Part shown: in pieces, positions 1 through 12,000 of the stretch
Position numbering within the stretch: position 1 is the first letter of the stretch
How the letters are laid out: the number at the start of each line of letters is the position of its first letter
The notes under the pieces: model-generated
The model's database searches: none
What the model was told of the DNA's origin: nothing
What the model saw: the letters and a program-made list of their open reading frames with translations, nothing else
Made by a program: the position numbers and the translations under genes
Source: Desmodesmus armatus
Taxonomy: Eukaryota > Chlorophyta > Chlorophyceae > Sphaeropleales > Scenedesmaceae
Length of the DNA: 64,000 bases
Reading direction: 5' to 3'
NCBI GenBank assembly: GCA_007449985.2
Contig: VIIQ02000189.1
Coordinates: 113,145-177,144 of the forward strand

Positions 1-1109
1 GCGCCCGCCCTTGCGCTTGTTGGTGGCGCCTCCTGCAGCATGCCGGCGGTCACACATACACATACATGTTCAATTCAACAGGCTAGGGTCTTGTCACCCC
101 CAACACTCCAGCAACCACACTGCTGATCCTCGCGTGGTGCGAGGGATTTTGCATGGAGTTCACTTCAGCGAGGGACGTGAGTGGCAACCGAGAATGTGGT
201 GGCACAACCGAAATGGAGGAGGAAGATGCATGGTGGTAGCGCCAACATGGCCTTTGCTCCCTGGCCATGTGGTGGTGGTGTTGCCAAGCAGCAGGGGACA
301 GAGTTGCTAGTGGCAAAGAACAGAGAACACTTGCTGGCAAGGGACAGGGAGCAGGGGGGAGACAGTGAGAAAGACACAGAGAAGAACAGTGAGAGAGACA
401 CAGGGAGGGAAGGCCTGTGAAATTGACGCAGAAGGCGACAGGGAGGGAGACAGAGAGAGCGGACACTGAGAGAGGATGAGACAGGGAGGACATTATCATG
501 CACTGACTGCTATTGGACAATGCTGTTGGCGATGAAATGCTACTGACCACTGTTGTGCACCTGACCAGTGTATGTGAGCGGCTGGCCAGCCAGAAAGTGC
601 TGTAGGAAATTGACATCAAAGCACCTGGGCTTGATGGCTATGTTCACGCTGTACTGAACGACATTCCTCTCAGACACTGTTCAAGGCTGGCCAGCCAGCC
701 ACACCTTAAAGAATGGGTTGATCCCTTTCCTCCAAAGACACCTGTCAAGACACTGCTGCCTCAGCAGAATCCATGTAGCGCTTTGAGGCTGTACTCTGCT
801 TCAAAAGGCTGGCAGCATACGAGCGATAAAGGCCATACAACGTGGCCACCACACAACGAACAAAACTCATGGATGCACGCATGTGTTGGAGACACAAGGG
901 CACCCACCATCCTCAGTCAGGACAACCAGGACAACCCAACCAAAGTCACAACACAACAAACATGTTCCCTGCTGCTGGTGGCTGTCGACAATCACTGTGA
1001 CTGGTGAGTGTAGCATCTGATATGTCTTAGAGTACTTGAACGTTTGTTGAGCTGGCTCATGTGCAGCAACACCTACGCAATTGCCCCCCTGCGGCATCTG
1101 ACTCAACTG
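1..1109. other. Probable SIN3 intron or flank; no exon recognised
   Basis: No conserved SIN3 exon or other gene is recognisable on either strand. A purine-rich run at about 330-490, made of GACAGGGAG-like and GAGAGAGA-like pieces, is the only structured element. Being 3' of the PAH2 exons on the minus strand, it is most simply intronic. Confidence 0.4.
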
Positions 1110-3302
1110 TCACAGCAAGGAACACACCCGCGCAAAGTCCTCCAACAAACCCCCATCCGCACCTGGCCCGTACGCTCCAGGGTGCATGTGCTGCTGCCCC
1201 TGCATGAGGCCGCCCCGCCTGCCGCCTGGTGCTGCTGCTGGCCTGCCATAGCCTGCGCCTGCTGCTGCAACGTTGCCGCGTGCTCCGGGCAGGTGCCTGA
1301 AGCTGGGGTGCCCACCCTGCACACACAAGCACAGACACAACCAGGCACACCCACACGTGAGCTATGGCCATTGCTGATAAGCAACAGCTATGACACTGGA
1401 TCCGAGCAGCTATCATGCCAGCCAACTGCTGCCAGTGCAGGCCAGTCAACTGCTGCAAGCGAACTGCTGCAATGCAGGCTGGTGAGCCATGTGCACCTAT
1501 CAACAAGGCATGCTGCTCGAGCTGCCTCCGCACCTGTGGCGGCGAGTTGTCTGGCAGGAAGTATGTGAACTGCGTCAGCAGATCGTTGTGGTTCTTGAAC
1601 AGCACCGCAACCTGCAGCAAACAAGAGGTCAACCAGCAGCAATATGGATGTGCACACAGAATGGCATAGGTGCACTTGTTGGTCAGCTACTACGTGTGCA
1701 TCAAAAGCTAGTGCGCTGCCACAACTTCAACCCTGATCTGGTCACGACAAGTGTGCTGAGGCCTGTGTTGTCGTTGCACCTGGCGCCTGGGCACCAACTG
1801 CCGTGCATAGCCTGGGTGTGTAGGTGACTGATACTGCTGCTGCATGACTTGCAAACCCAGCGTTGACAAACAATTGCTGCCCACTGCTGAGAAGGTTCTG
1901 AGGCCTACCTCATCATACACCTGCGTGATTGACTTCTGGCCCTTGCGGTACATGTTGAGGATCTCCAGGAAGGCTTTGTACACACGCTCGTCGTTGGCAA
2001 AGCGGCTCTGCGTAACACATATGTCCCAATGAGTTGCCTGACACTCTGTTTGATAAGATGAGCTAGAGCCAGTAACAGCAGGTGCTCGGCTATCTGCTGC
2101 TGCTACTTTGGCGGGCTGTGCTGGCAGTTGTGGTTGGTCTCCTGCGACCGGCCAATGCCAAATCTGACTGGTTCTGCACTGTGCAGCTGCCATTTTTTGG
2201 ACTGTGGCCGGAAATGGCATGCCTGCCAGCCCTGCTGCGTTCCTAGCCAGATGTGACCCAGCTGCAGCCAGCACCAGGCAGCCCACCTTGATCTTGTTGA
2301 CATAGTTGATGGCCTGATCGAACTCAACCGGCTGCTTTGCCTGTGAGGAAGGCTCCTGCAAGCACCAACACCACAAGCGATGTTCAAAACCAATTGCAGC
2401 CTGTTCATAACCTGATGCTGCTGCTGCTCCACCTGACCAACCCCTGTCAGCCAGCCACCACCCAGCAGCTGCTTTCAAACCAGCTGGCCTGCCCAATGCC
2501 CAATGCTGCAGCTGACAGCCTGCACGTTCTGCTTACGTCGTCCATGTCTGCCACATCTGCCAGTTGGATCTCGTAGCCCTGCAGAAAATACACAGCACCA
2601 GCACCAGTCAGTTCAGGGGTCAGTGGCAGTAGAGGTATGGTGCTGGCAGGAGTCAGCACTGCGCCTGCATACCTTGGGTAGGAAGGTGTTGAAGCCCAGC
2701 ACGAGCTCCTTGTGCCCCTTGAACAGCTCCTTGACGCGCTGGATGACTCCGGCAGTGTCGATCCTGCAAACGCAACACGCCCCGGTTGGCAAGGTCTGCT
2801 GCTGTGCCCCAGCCTGGCCGTCTGGGGACAGTCCATGGTCTCCCCAAGCTCCCAGAACCCGCGACAGGGCCGGCAATGCTGCACAGCTGCTGAAAATTGG
2901 ATTCCAGAGTTGGAGCAGTGAGAGGCCAGCCTCCTCACCTCTGGGCCTTAAACTCCTTCATGATCTCCAGGAATGTGTCATAAACCTGCTTGTCGTTCTG
3001 GAAACGCGTTTTGACTTCCCGCAGGTAGGTGAGGGCATCGTTGGTAGTCAGCCTGTGGGCTTGCTGGCTTGCCATGCTGCCAGGACCCATGGGGGCCCGC
3101 ATCATCCTGCAGGCAACAGAGCACGTCAGGACTGAGCGTCTGGCCCCAGCTGGCTGCCGCTAGACCAGCAGGGACCTCCTGCAGCAGCGATCCCATTTTG
3201 CGTTGAAAGTTCATACCCCTGCTGCTGCCTCTTCGGCACTTGCCCGTATCCACCGTCATGACCGTACTGGTTGCCCCCAAAATCATCTCGTTGCCGCTTC
3301 AT
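1110..3302 (-). CDS. SIN3: SIN3-like transcriptional co-repressor, 5' part (PAH1 and PAH2)
   Basis: SIN3 is the nuclear scaffold of histone-deacetylase complexes; its paired amphipathic helix (PAH) repeats bind repressors. Inferred exons (minus strand): 3302-3166, 3106-2939, 2763-2673, 2578-2537, 2340-2287, 2007-1909, 1611-about 1497. Phases join cleanly through all seven. The start [10 protein letters not shown] resembles SIN3 N-termini. PAH1 (about residues 64-132) reads [17 protein letters not shown], then [20 protein letters not shown] and TFLPKGYEI. PAH2 (about 149-217) contains [29 protein letters not shown] and [18 protein letters not shown] Gly/Gln-rich continuation is open down to about 1120, but I could not phase it onto the last PAH2 exon. 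PAH3 and the HDAC-interaction domain are not visible and should lie beyond position 1 or behind a long intron. Family call is firm; the 3' limit is not. Confidence 0.88.
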
Positions 3303-5691
3303 GGCTGCAGGCTGCTCCTGAGGGCAGCACCACGCTGGAGAGTATAGAATACTAGACGATGCTTTCTGCTCACCACCATGAGCGCAGGTGACGTTGTCTG
3401 GCTGCCGAGACTGTGTTGCATGGGCCCTCAGGCAAGCTTTCATGTGCAAGGAAGGGTTTTGTTATACCGCTGCACATGAACAGAAACTGAGGTGCCAACA
3501 CTGCAGATAAGTAGGCCTGAAATCTCCGTTAAACCTTTCGTCAACAAGACACTTACGCCGAGACACAGACCTACCTCAACTGCAAAACTGCCGAGAACAC
3601 CCTGGGCTTGGGTACAGAGCACTCGTCTCAGGACCAACTTTAACCAGTTGATCCTGCGCTTTACCTGCTTCTGCAAAGCTCAATGCCCCGCTGCCTCGTG
3701 AGGCAGCCGACGCAGTGCGGCGCTGGAGTGTGCCGCCATTCAGCGGCGGTGGGCTCCGGCCACTCGGTTCCAGGCCGTAAAGCACTCCTCAAGCAAACAA
3801 GCGCACACTATGCGATGTACACCGTGTTGTAGTCCCTGCCGGCCTTTCATGAAAGGCTGGCTTTCAAAGAGATCATATGCTTCTTGCCACTCCACTTGAG
3901 CCTGTGCAGCATTCCAGGTGCTTCTTGCCACTCCACTTGAGCCTGTGCAGCATTCCAGGTGCTTCTTGCCACTCCACTTGAGCCTGTGCAGCAATTCAGG
4001 ACGTTGCCCAGTGCCTGACACAGACGGAAGCGACGAACCTCAGGTGTGTGTGCTACACAGGTTTTTGGCGCGCTGAATTGGTTGTGAACCCTAGCTGCCT
4101 TGATGTGGCTTGCGCACTCCATTTATTGCATGCACTGTATAAATACTTGTGCAATTGACCAGAATTGTCTGTCAAGGTGCTTGGCTGCTGTAGGTTGAGT
4201 CATGCATGTAAGCTATCACAAACTGCTGCCTGCACAGCTCAAAATCCACCCTGTAATCATTCCTTTGCTGGCACCACTCAACTGCTGGCATCAAAGGCAT
4301 GTCAACATGTGTGATCATCGTCAACACGTATGCCAGGCCAGTTGTGGCACATACACTGCCCAGTAATCAGGTTACACCACAGTGCCACTCAATTGTTTGA
4401 TCGTTTGAGCAAGGGCTTTGATCAGATGCTGACTTGCATGCTGGCGTGTGTTGCACACTGATGAAGTTCATCCAGCTACCTGCCAGGCAGCGGCTTGTAT
4501 TTTGGGGCAAGGTGGATTTCTTGCAAGTTGCGTACTATCACCAGTGGCCTGATGATTGAAGGTGCACACAGCAGCAGCAGCAGCAATGTTGTTGGGGTCT
4601 GTGGTACAGCTCAAAGAGATGCAGGCTCTGCTGTCTGCTCCGTGTGTTGGCTTGCTGGTGTCTGGTAATGATCAGGCAGTGCTCATTTCAGGCAGTACGT
4701 ATGTCAAATAATTTGACATGCGCCAAGCAGAGCCGGGGTCACCAGCATTGGGTGAATGGAGGGTCAGAGGCTGCTGATGGCAAAGCAAGCAGTCACTCAC
4801 ACCAGCAACAAGGTGCCGTGGGGGATGGTAAATGGTGGATGGTAGCCTGTTGGGGAAAGGCATGTACAGATTGCAGGAGGGAATGTGCTCTGTAGGCCAC
4901 AGGTAGCATCGGAAGGCAAGCACTGACCCATGGGTCAGACGCATGTGCGCTAAACGCCGTTCCAGCCCTGGCTTGCTTCACCGATGAAGCTGCTGCCCCT
5001 TCATCTGTGGATGATGGCCAGCTGTCACATGTAAAGGGTGGTGTGGTGTGACTGGTGCAGCACTCACTGAGTGTCTGGTGTTGCAATGGCATGTGTGATG
5101 TACGTCAGGTGGTTGATGCATTAGACCTGGCTGCATAATGATGTACGAACCACCAGTGCCTCGTGAATGGACATTGTGTTTGCTAGGCAGTCAGCACACA
5201 AGCTGTGGTACAGTTGCAAGGAGTTGTCACTCAAAACTCCCATTATGAAATCCTCCTTGAGGCAAACAGAGGAAGTGCGTGCAAACAGCGAAAGCTTCAA
5301 ATTAAAGGGTGGCCTTACAGCTCTCCCATGTTACTTTATCCACCAGCCCCCCAAGAAGCCAACACCATGGTGGAGCACCATGGACTGCACCCACCAACCC
5401 AGCGATCACGGCACCTACTCCACGTGAATTGCCCCAGAATCTCTATTGATTATTGTTACAAGTCCTCTGGGCCACGAATGCGATCATCACAGCGTGCATC
5501 GGCTGGCCGAGCAGGTTTAGTTCAGGTTTTTGCGAGGAGGACCTGTCGGGAGGGAGGGACGTGCATTTGCAAACGAAAGTCCCAGGCACAGACGGACGCC
5601 TTGTAGCTCAGCATCTTGCGTCATTGCCAACGTGAATGGGAGCTGCACTCGGCAAACTTTCCGCGTCTGTGTAGAGCCGGGGCTGTGTCCA
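3303..5691. other. Intergenic region between the diverging SIN3 and RRM genes
   Basis: About 2.4 kb separates the SIN3 start (minus) from the RRM-gene start (plus), so promoters and 5' UTRs of both should be here. Open frames are short and unlike known proteins. The only clear structure is a 41-bp tandem repeat at 3879-4001, listed separately. Confidence 0.5.
3879..4001. repeat. 41-bp tandem repeat, three copies
   Basis: The unit beginning GCTTCTTGCCACTCCACTTG recurs at 3879, 3920 and 3961, an exact 41-bp period. The first two copies are nearly identical; the third diverges after its first 31 bases. Open frames through it are a by-product of the repeat. Confidence 0.9.
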
Positions 5692-8600
5692 ATGCTTAAT
5701 AAGGCCTTACAAAGCCAGCTTTTGCTTGACACTGCTCCCCTGTCGGGGCTTCTTGCCTCTCAGCTCCTTTCGCACGACGATGGGAGCCGAATGGAGGAGC
5801 TGCAGATTCAGTTGCAGGCTCGGGATGTCGAAAAAGATCGATTGTTGCAACGGCTATCGGATATGGAGATAGTCCTGCAGCAGCAGCAACAGGTCAATGC
5901 CCAGGCACAGCAGACCATCACCAAGCTGCAGGCACAGATCATCCTGCTGGAGGAGCGGTACAGGCTCACCTCCAACGGTGGTGCAGATCGCCTGCAGGAA
6001 AATTGCTTGTCCCAGCACGCGGAGCCCTCATTCAGGCATGGTGCTGAGGCAGACAGCCCAGGCGCCCTCCGGTCAGCTATGTCTGTGCCCGGCACCAGCG
6101 CCTTTGCAGCAGCTGCTGCAGCTGCAGCAGCGGCTGCAGCAGCAGCCTCGTCAGCGGCGTCAACATCTGTTCTGGAGACAAGCAGCAGTGCCGGCAGCAG
6201 CAGCACCACCACTGCAGGTCCTGCCAGCAGCAGCGTGCCAAGCGGGGGCGGCGACAGCTCCTGTTCTTCAGCAGAGGGTGCAGCAGGCAGCAGCAGCACC
6301 CCCTGGTCACAAGGAGCTGCATTCAGTGCCTTTGGCCTGCACCCTGCTCCCTCGGCGCCCTCACACCTAGCCGCAGTTGAGCTCCCAGGTGGTAGCTTGC
6401 CTGTCCTGCAGCCCTCCCTGGACGCTCTGGTGTCCCCTCTGCCCACCTCGCTGTCAGGACTGTCTCGGTCCCTGTCGCTGTCAGCAACTGCAGCGGGTGT
6501 CAAGCAGCCACACAAGCCGCGGCAGCCTGGCGGCTCGGCAGGTGGTGCTCTGGGAGGCGACCACAACAGCAGCAGTGAGGAGTTTGTCCAGGTGTGTTGG
6601 GATGGTGACAAGCGCATCAGTTCTGATCATGCTTACAACATCAAGGTTTATGTATGATCCTTCTAGCATCAACCTTGGCGTGCTGACGCCTCTTGTTGCC
6701 TTCACAGCAGCGGATTCAGACAGTTGATGCGTCACCAGTGATCTGACATTGGCTTGTCGTCCGGTCAGCTGCAAGTTTGATCCACATGCGGGAGAGTCCT
6801 GCAGCAGGCTGACATGTGATGGCCTCATCAATTCAGCCAACCTGCAGCAGCGCAAGCAAGCCTTTCTTCGCCCTCGCAGCTGTTCTTCTCATGTTGCTAT
6901 GGGTACCTCACGTCTCAGCGCAAGTTGGTCCCCATCTCACTGCACTTCACTCATCACTGCATCTCCCCGCCCGCCGCCGCCGCTGCTGCCGCTGCTACTG
7001 CTGCTGTCTGTGTGCAGGATGCTGAGGTGTGGCCCGCCCCTCTGGCCAGCCGCAGCCAGTCCCTGCTGTCCACCCGCGACCTGGGCCCTGCAGCAGACGC
7101 ATGGCGCTTCAGCAGCACCACAGGTGCAACAACCGGCGGCGGCGGCCTGGCAGCCAGCCTGACCAGCACACCAGCAGGCGGTGCCACCCCTCCCTCAGCA
7201 ACAGGAAGCACCGGCTTCCCCATGCGCACCCCGCCCCAGCCCATCATGGGCCCTCACTCCACCCGCCACAGCCTCCACAGCGCGGCAGCGGCAGCAGCCA
7301 GCGCGGCAGCAGCAGCGGCGGCGGCAGCATCCCCATGGGGTGGTGGCCCAGGCATGTCTCCAACAATGGGCACTGCTGCAGGGCCTTTGGCTGCAGGAAT
7401 GCCTGGCACTAGCAACAACCTGCCCTTCAGCCCAGCGTCCTGGGAGCACCCCCTGCTGGTGGCTGGCCGCCAGGGCTCTACCCTGCTGGACCCCATGGCA
7501 GCAGCAGGTGACTCAGCAGCAGCAGCAGCCGCAGCAGCAGCGGCAGAGTACCACAGCCTCCTGGCAGCAGCAGCAGCAGGCCTGGACGTGCAGGCGGTGG
7601 CAGCAGCAGCGGCCGCGTCTGCATCCGCAAATGCGGGTCATCTTCAAAGCATGGCCTCTGATCGCTTCTCGCATGACAGCAACCTGGCTCGGCTACTGCC
7701 GGTGGACCTCAAGCGGTTGGTGACAGAGGGTTCACTGGGGTCGCTGTCAGGCAGCCTGCAGCAGGGGCACTCGGGCCTCTTGGCTGCCAGCCACGGCAGC
7801 CTAGACGACCTGCAGCAAGCCCTTGTGGCACAGCAGCTGGCAGCAGCAGTGCACCAGGGCCAGCAGCAGCAGCAGTCCGCAGCCGCCATGGCTGCAGCTG
7901 CCGCGGCCGTCGCGGCGGCGCACATGCAGAAGCAGCAGGGGCAGCTGAATGCTGCCGCAGCGGTGGCAGCAGCCGCTGCTAATGCGACTGTCCGCGGCGG
8001 CAAGCCGCTGCAGCCGTTTGCTTCGCAGGGCTGCATGGGGCAGCACCGGTGCCGCTCAAGGGCAGCAGCGGGGGCGGACATCGTATCCCCATCCCCATGC
8101 CCAACAGGGACAAGACCGGCTCTCTGAGCTCTTCCAGGAGCCACCACGGGCTGCTGCGGGCGGCCTCCGGCCCTGCTTCCTCTGCCTTCCTAGATGCAGA
8201 GGACCCAGCAGCGCTGTTCAGCGTGCTCAACGCCCCTGACCTGTCGATGCGGGGGCAGTCCGAGGTGGTGTTCTCCTCCAGGGGCAGTGGCAGCCTGCGG
8301 GAGGGAGGCCTGCTCAGCATGGCGGTTGAGGCAGAGGCCCGGAGCGGGAGAAGCGGGTAGTGCGCAAGTGGACTGACTGCTGGGGACCTGACAGCGAGGC
8401 AGAGCAGCACCCGGGGAGCCCCACCGGCCGTGAGGGGTACAGCAGTGCTGGCGGAGGCATGTCTCGCAGCTTACCCGTAGCAGGGGGCTCGCTAGGTGGC
8501 TCTCTAGCTGCAGCAGCTATGGCTGAGCTACCAGATGCTGCCGATAACGACCTCATCCCTGATCAGGATAGTCTGCTCAGCAGGATCAACAGCAGCGGGG

Positions 8601-9097
8601 GCGGCGCAGGAGTGCTGTCCTTTGGGGGTGCCAGCAGCGCGTCCTTCGGCGGTGGCTTGGGCTTCCGGCAGCCTAGCGGCTGCAGCCTCACCCGCAGCGC
8701 CAGCGCCCTGGCTGCGAGCGAGATGTCCGGCCGGGATGAGGACGGGGCTGCCGCGCAGGACCTTGACGCTGGTGCGCAGAACGCGCGCCTGCGCAGCAAG
8801 CAGGACGCGTGCCCCAACACCTGCGTGTACGTGGGCTTCCTGGGCTGGTGGGTGAGTGAGAAGGACCTCATCGAGTACTTCTCACCCTATGGGGAGCTGG
8901 TGAGTGTTCGGCTGCTGATCAGCAAGAAGAGCCGGCGCAGCAGGGAGCAGGCGTTTGTGGAGTATGCGGAGGTGGAGCAGGCTCAGCGGGCCATCACCTG
9001 GCTCGACACGATCGACTACCCTGCACTCGTGAAGCAGCTGGGATGCGGCGGTCTGGTGGTGCGCTTTGCAGACCGCAAGAAGCCTGCGTTTGAGTAG
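5692..9097 (+). CDS. Coiled-coil, Ala/Ser-rich protein with C-terminal RRM
   Basis: Exon 1 is 5692-6645. ATG 5692 (MLNKALQSQL) is chosen because upstream sequence looks like UTR; ATG 5791 is an alternative. Residues about 34-95 form a Gln/Leu-rich coiled coil (EELQIQLQARDVEKDRL). Long Ala/Ser/Gly runs follow. Intron 6646-7017 joins YNIK to DAEVWPAP in phase 0. The 3' coding part runs 7018-9097 but changes frame twice, near 8040 and near 8350; each needs a one-base change or an unrecognised tiny intron. The last 95 residues are an RNA-recognition motif: NTCVYVGFLGWWVSEKDLIE (RNP2 region) and REQAFVEYAEVEQAQRAITW (RNP1 region). Role is inferred as RNA binding, nuclear or cytoplasmic; I do not recognise the specific orthologue. 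Stop TAG at 9095-9097. Confidence 0.75.
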
Positions 9098-12000
9098 GCA
9101 GGTGCAGGGGTGTGGTTTTGTGCGGGGAGCACATCCCTAGGTGCAGGGATCGAATCGTGCTGGTAGCATCCTGCTTTTCTGTGTCCTGCTGATTTCTGGT
9201 CAGGAGACAACCTCGCCAGTGCTGCGTGAGTGGGATGTTTGCTGCATCTTACGCTGCTGCGTGCTAGTGCTTCCTGGGGTGGGTTGCTGGCACTGCCTCC
9301 CTGTGTTGGTTGGGGTGGCTTGGGATTGGAGTCAATGGGGCATCAGGGGTGGGTTTGAGTTGGGTCTGGATTGGTGCCATGGGGTAGCGTGCTGGGTGTG
9401 TTGCACATCAGCGGCCTGCCTGGTGCACGCACCTGCTGCACGCACCTGCTGCACCACCTGGACCAGAACCCTGTGCATCTTGTTTCGGGGATATGATCGC
9501 AGCCTGATGCTTGTCCCTTAGCCAGTAGGAGCTTTGATGGCAGCCAGCAGCAGCCTTGGCGTCAGCTTACTGCTGCTTGGTCTGTGTTTGCATGCTAGCC
9601 TGACTGACTGGTACATGTAGGCGGTCGCCTTGAGCCCTGGGTTGGCTGACAGGTGGCTTGGCTGAAAGGGTGTCTGCACCAGCGGGTGGGCGTCTGTCAG
9701 CCTGCGTTGTGGTTGTTGGGCTCCAGTGCTTTGGGGTATTTAGCTGTCGAGCTTGCTGGGCAACCTCCCAGAAGCTCCACGTGTGGGTGCAAAGTTGTGC
9801 GACGCCCAGGGGCTGGTTGGCACGAGCAGCTTCTTGGTTGGATCGGCGGCATCAACCCTGTGTTGGTGCTGTGCTGTTTTCGCTGGCCGGCCACCAGAAC
9901 AGAGCGCTTGGGCGATTTGCACATGCCCACAATGTATGTTGACTGTCTCAGTTGTCCGGCTGAGTTGCAGCATTATGGTTTGCTTCGTCCTTAGTGATCA
10001 CTGCAAATGGAGGGTTGGGCGGTGTGCAGTGTGAAGCGCCTGGACAGGCCTTCTGCATGTCATTGATGCTGGGCCTGACTGTCTGGTTGGGAAGCTTGCT
10101 GCCAGCTGGTCACTGTATGCAGTCCATTTGACTGCTGCAGCACCAGTTCTATGTAGCTGCCTTCACTGTCAGGGGCCTGAGTTGTGTATTGTTTCCTGCC
10201 CTAGCGCGTTGCATAGGACCGGCCGTAGGCTTGGCCTGTAGAGGTGTGCATAGGGCAGTGCCGGAGTTGGTAGGCACTGCCATGTGCGTCGCTGCTTTGG
10301 ATACGTTACCACTGCAGCGATTGTTTGGTTTGCGGGCTGTGTGCATGTGTGTGTGTCCCTTTTGTGCAGATGTGCACCCAGGTCAATCCCAGTGCACTGC
10401 AGGACAGTGCACATCTTGCCAGGATTACGCAGCAGCACGTCTGTATCTATCTGTGAATGCAACTATTGTTGACCTGGTGCAAAGGGATGACCCCTACCGC
10501 AGCTGCCGCCTTTCTCACAGAGCGCCCGTGATTGCCAACTCTGTGCAAGGGCCTGTGCGCGTGCGCGTATAGTGGCCTTAGGACGGACGCTTTCTTCAAG
10601 CATCTTGCCATGCTTTGTCTTACGCAGCCAGAGTGCAGCACGAGCATGTATGCCGCTGGCATGCCCGCCTCTCGGGTGTGCCTGGTTGCTCCTGTGGCTG
10701 CGCCTGCCCGCTGTGTAGGCTTTGGGCGTGCGTGGGCCTTTGTAGGGGACTTGTGTGAACAGGTGCTGCGCGTGGGGTGACACTCGGAGGTGTTGTGCTG
10801 TGTTGTGTGACAACAGCCTTGGGCTGCCGCTGCTTGAGGGCCTTGCATGATGAGCTTGATGTGTGTGGTGCTTTGTCCAAGGCACATGCATACGTGGTTT
10901 AGGGTGGCATCACACAGCCTCGGTTGGGTGCTGTCTCTCTCGCCTGGGCAGGAGGCACTGAGGTGTCACGCCCTTGCATGCGCCAATGCAGCAGGGGGTG
11001 GGTCGGGTGTGTTCAATGGTGGGGTTGGCACCTGCGCCCCGTAACTTAGCTCTGTCCACAGTCTGCTCGAGCAGGCAGTTGATGCATGTCTGCACACTGC
11101 ATGGTCCCCACGTTTGTCGGCTGCAACTGTCCTCAGACATGTGTAGATGGTGTGCCTTCTGTGCTGGATTGGCAGTAGCCCTGGGCGTTGTGTATACCAT
11201 TACCAGAGTGGCTGGCTGGCTGGCCGGCTGGCCGGCCAGGTTGCGCGGAAGCCAGGCCATGGGTCTGCTGTAGAACTACCAGCAGTTCTGTCGAGTGTGG
11301 CATCCTGCTGCGCCCCTGTGTGCGCGAGTGGTGTATGGTGAGAACTGAGAGTGGTGAGTTGCACGTGTTTGCATGCTGGGTGGTAAATGAGGCCCTGCCC
11401 ATGTGGGGAGGATACTGCCAAGGTGACACCCCTGATGCTGTGCGGACTTTGTGCTGTGTGTTGTGGACTTGGTAGGTTTCGGTGTCTTCTGGAGGGTGGT
11501 GTTGTAATGGGCTGCACAATCTGTGAACATGCCAATTCCTCGTGCATTGAGCCGCTATTGTTGCGCAGTGGGTGTTGTCTCGCGACATGAAGCAGCATTT
11601 TGTCGAGCAGTGGCGCTTGCGCTGCACAGCGCGCTTGGTTGCGCAAGGGAGGTGCTGGTGTGTCTCGGGGTTTTGACGGGTGGACGTGTGTGACAAGCCG
11701 CTTGCTTCATTGTGTGTGTGGGGGTGCAAGATCGGGGTGGCTTAGGCCAGTTGGTCCAAGGCAGCAGCGCGTCTCCCTGTGTGCTGCTCTGCTGCCGAGG
11801 CTTGTTTTGGGTTCGCCTCATGCGCGTTGGGACGTTGCATACTTGACTGAAATGGTGCACGGACGCTTTGTGCCAGCTGTGCTGACGCACGTGGCTAGCT
11901 GCCCCGTTTGGTGGTCACGCGGCATCACATCATGTGATGGCCAGCAGTGCGCATGGGCGTGTTGTATGTCCATACCTGCTCTCACACCGACGGCAGCTGT

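Noticed and set aside
615..660. KAPGLDGY-like string on the plus strand resembling the KAPGPDG motif of LINE reverse transcriptases
   Set aside because: No other reverse-transcriptase motif (e.g. the YxDD box) follows, and the surrounding frame is broken by stops; a chance match or unrecognisable remnant.
3879..4001. 41-bp repeats as a CRISPR array
   Set aside because: Copies are directly adjacent without spacers, in a eukaryotic nuclear context; a plain tandem repeat.
3740..4021. Minus-strand ORF with WSGKKH/WNAAQAQVEW repeats
   Set aside because: It is the translation of the 41-bp DNA repeat; no start context, domain or splice partner.
11213..11245. GGCTGGCTGGCCGGCTGGCC palindrome as a possible tRNA or binding site
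   Set aside because: It cannot be folded into a cloverleaf and is explained by simple GGCC/GGCT repetition.
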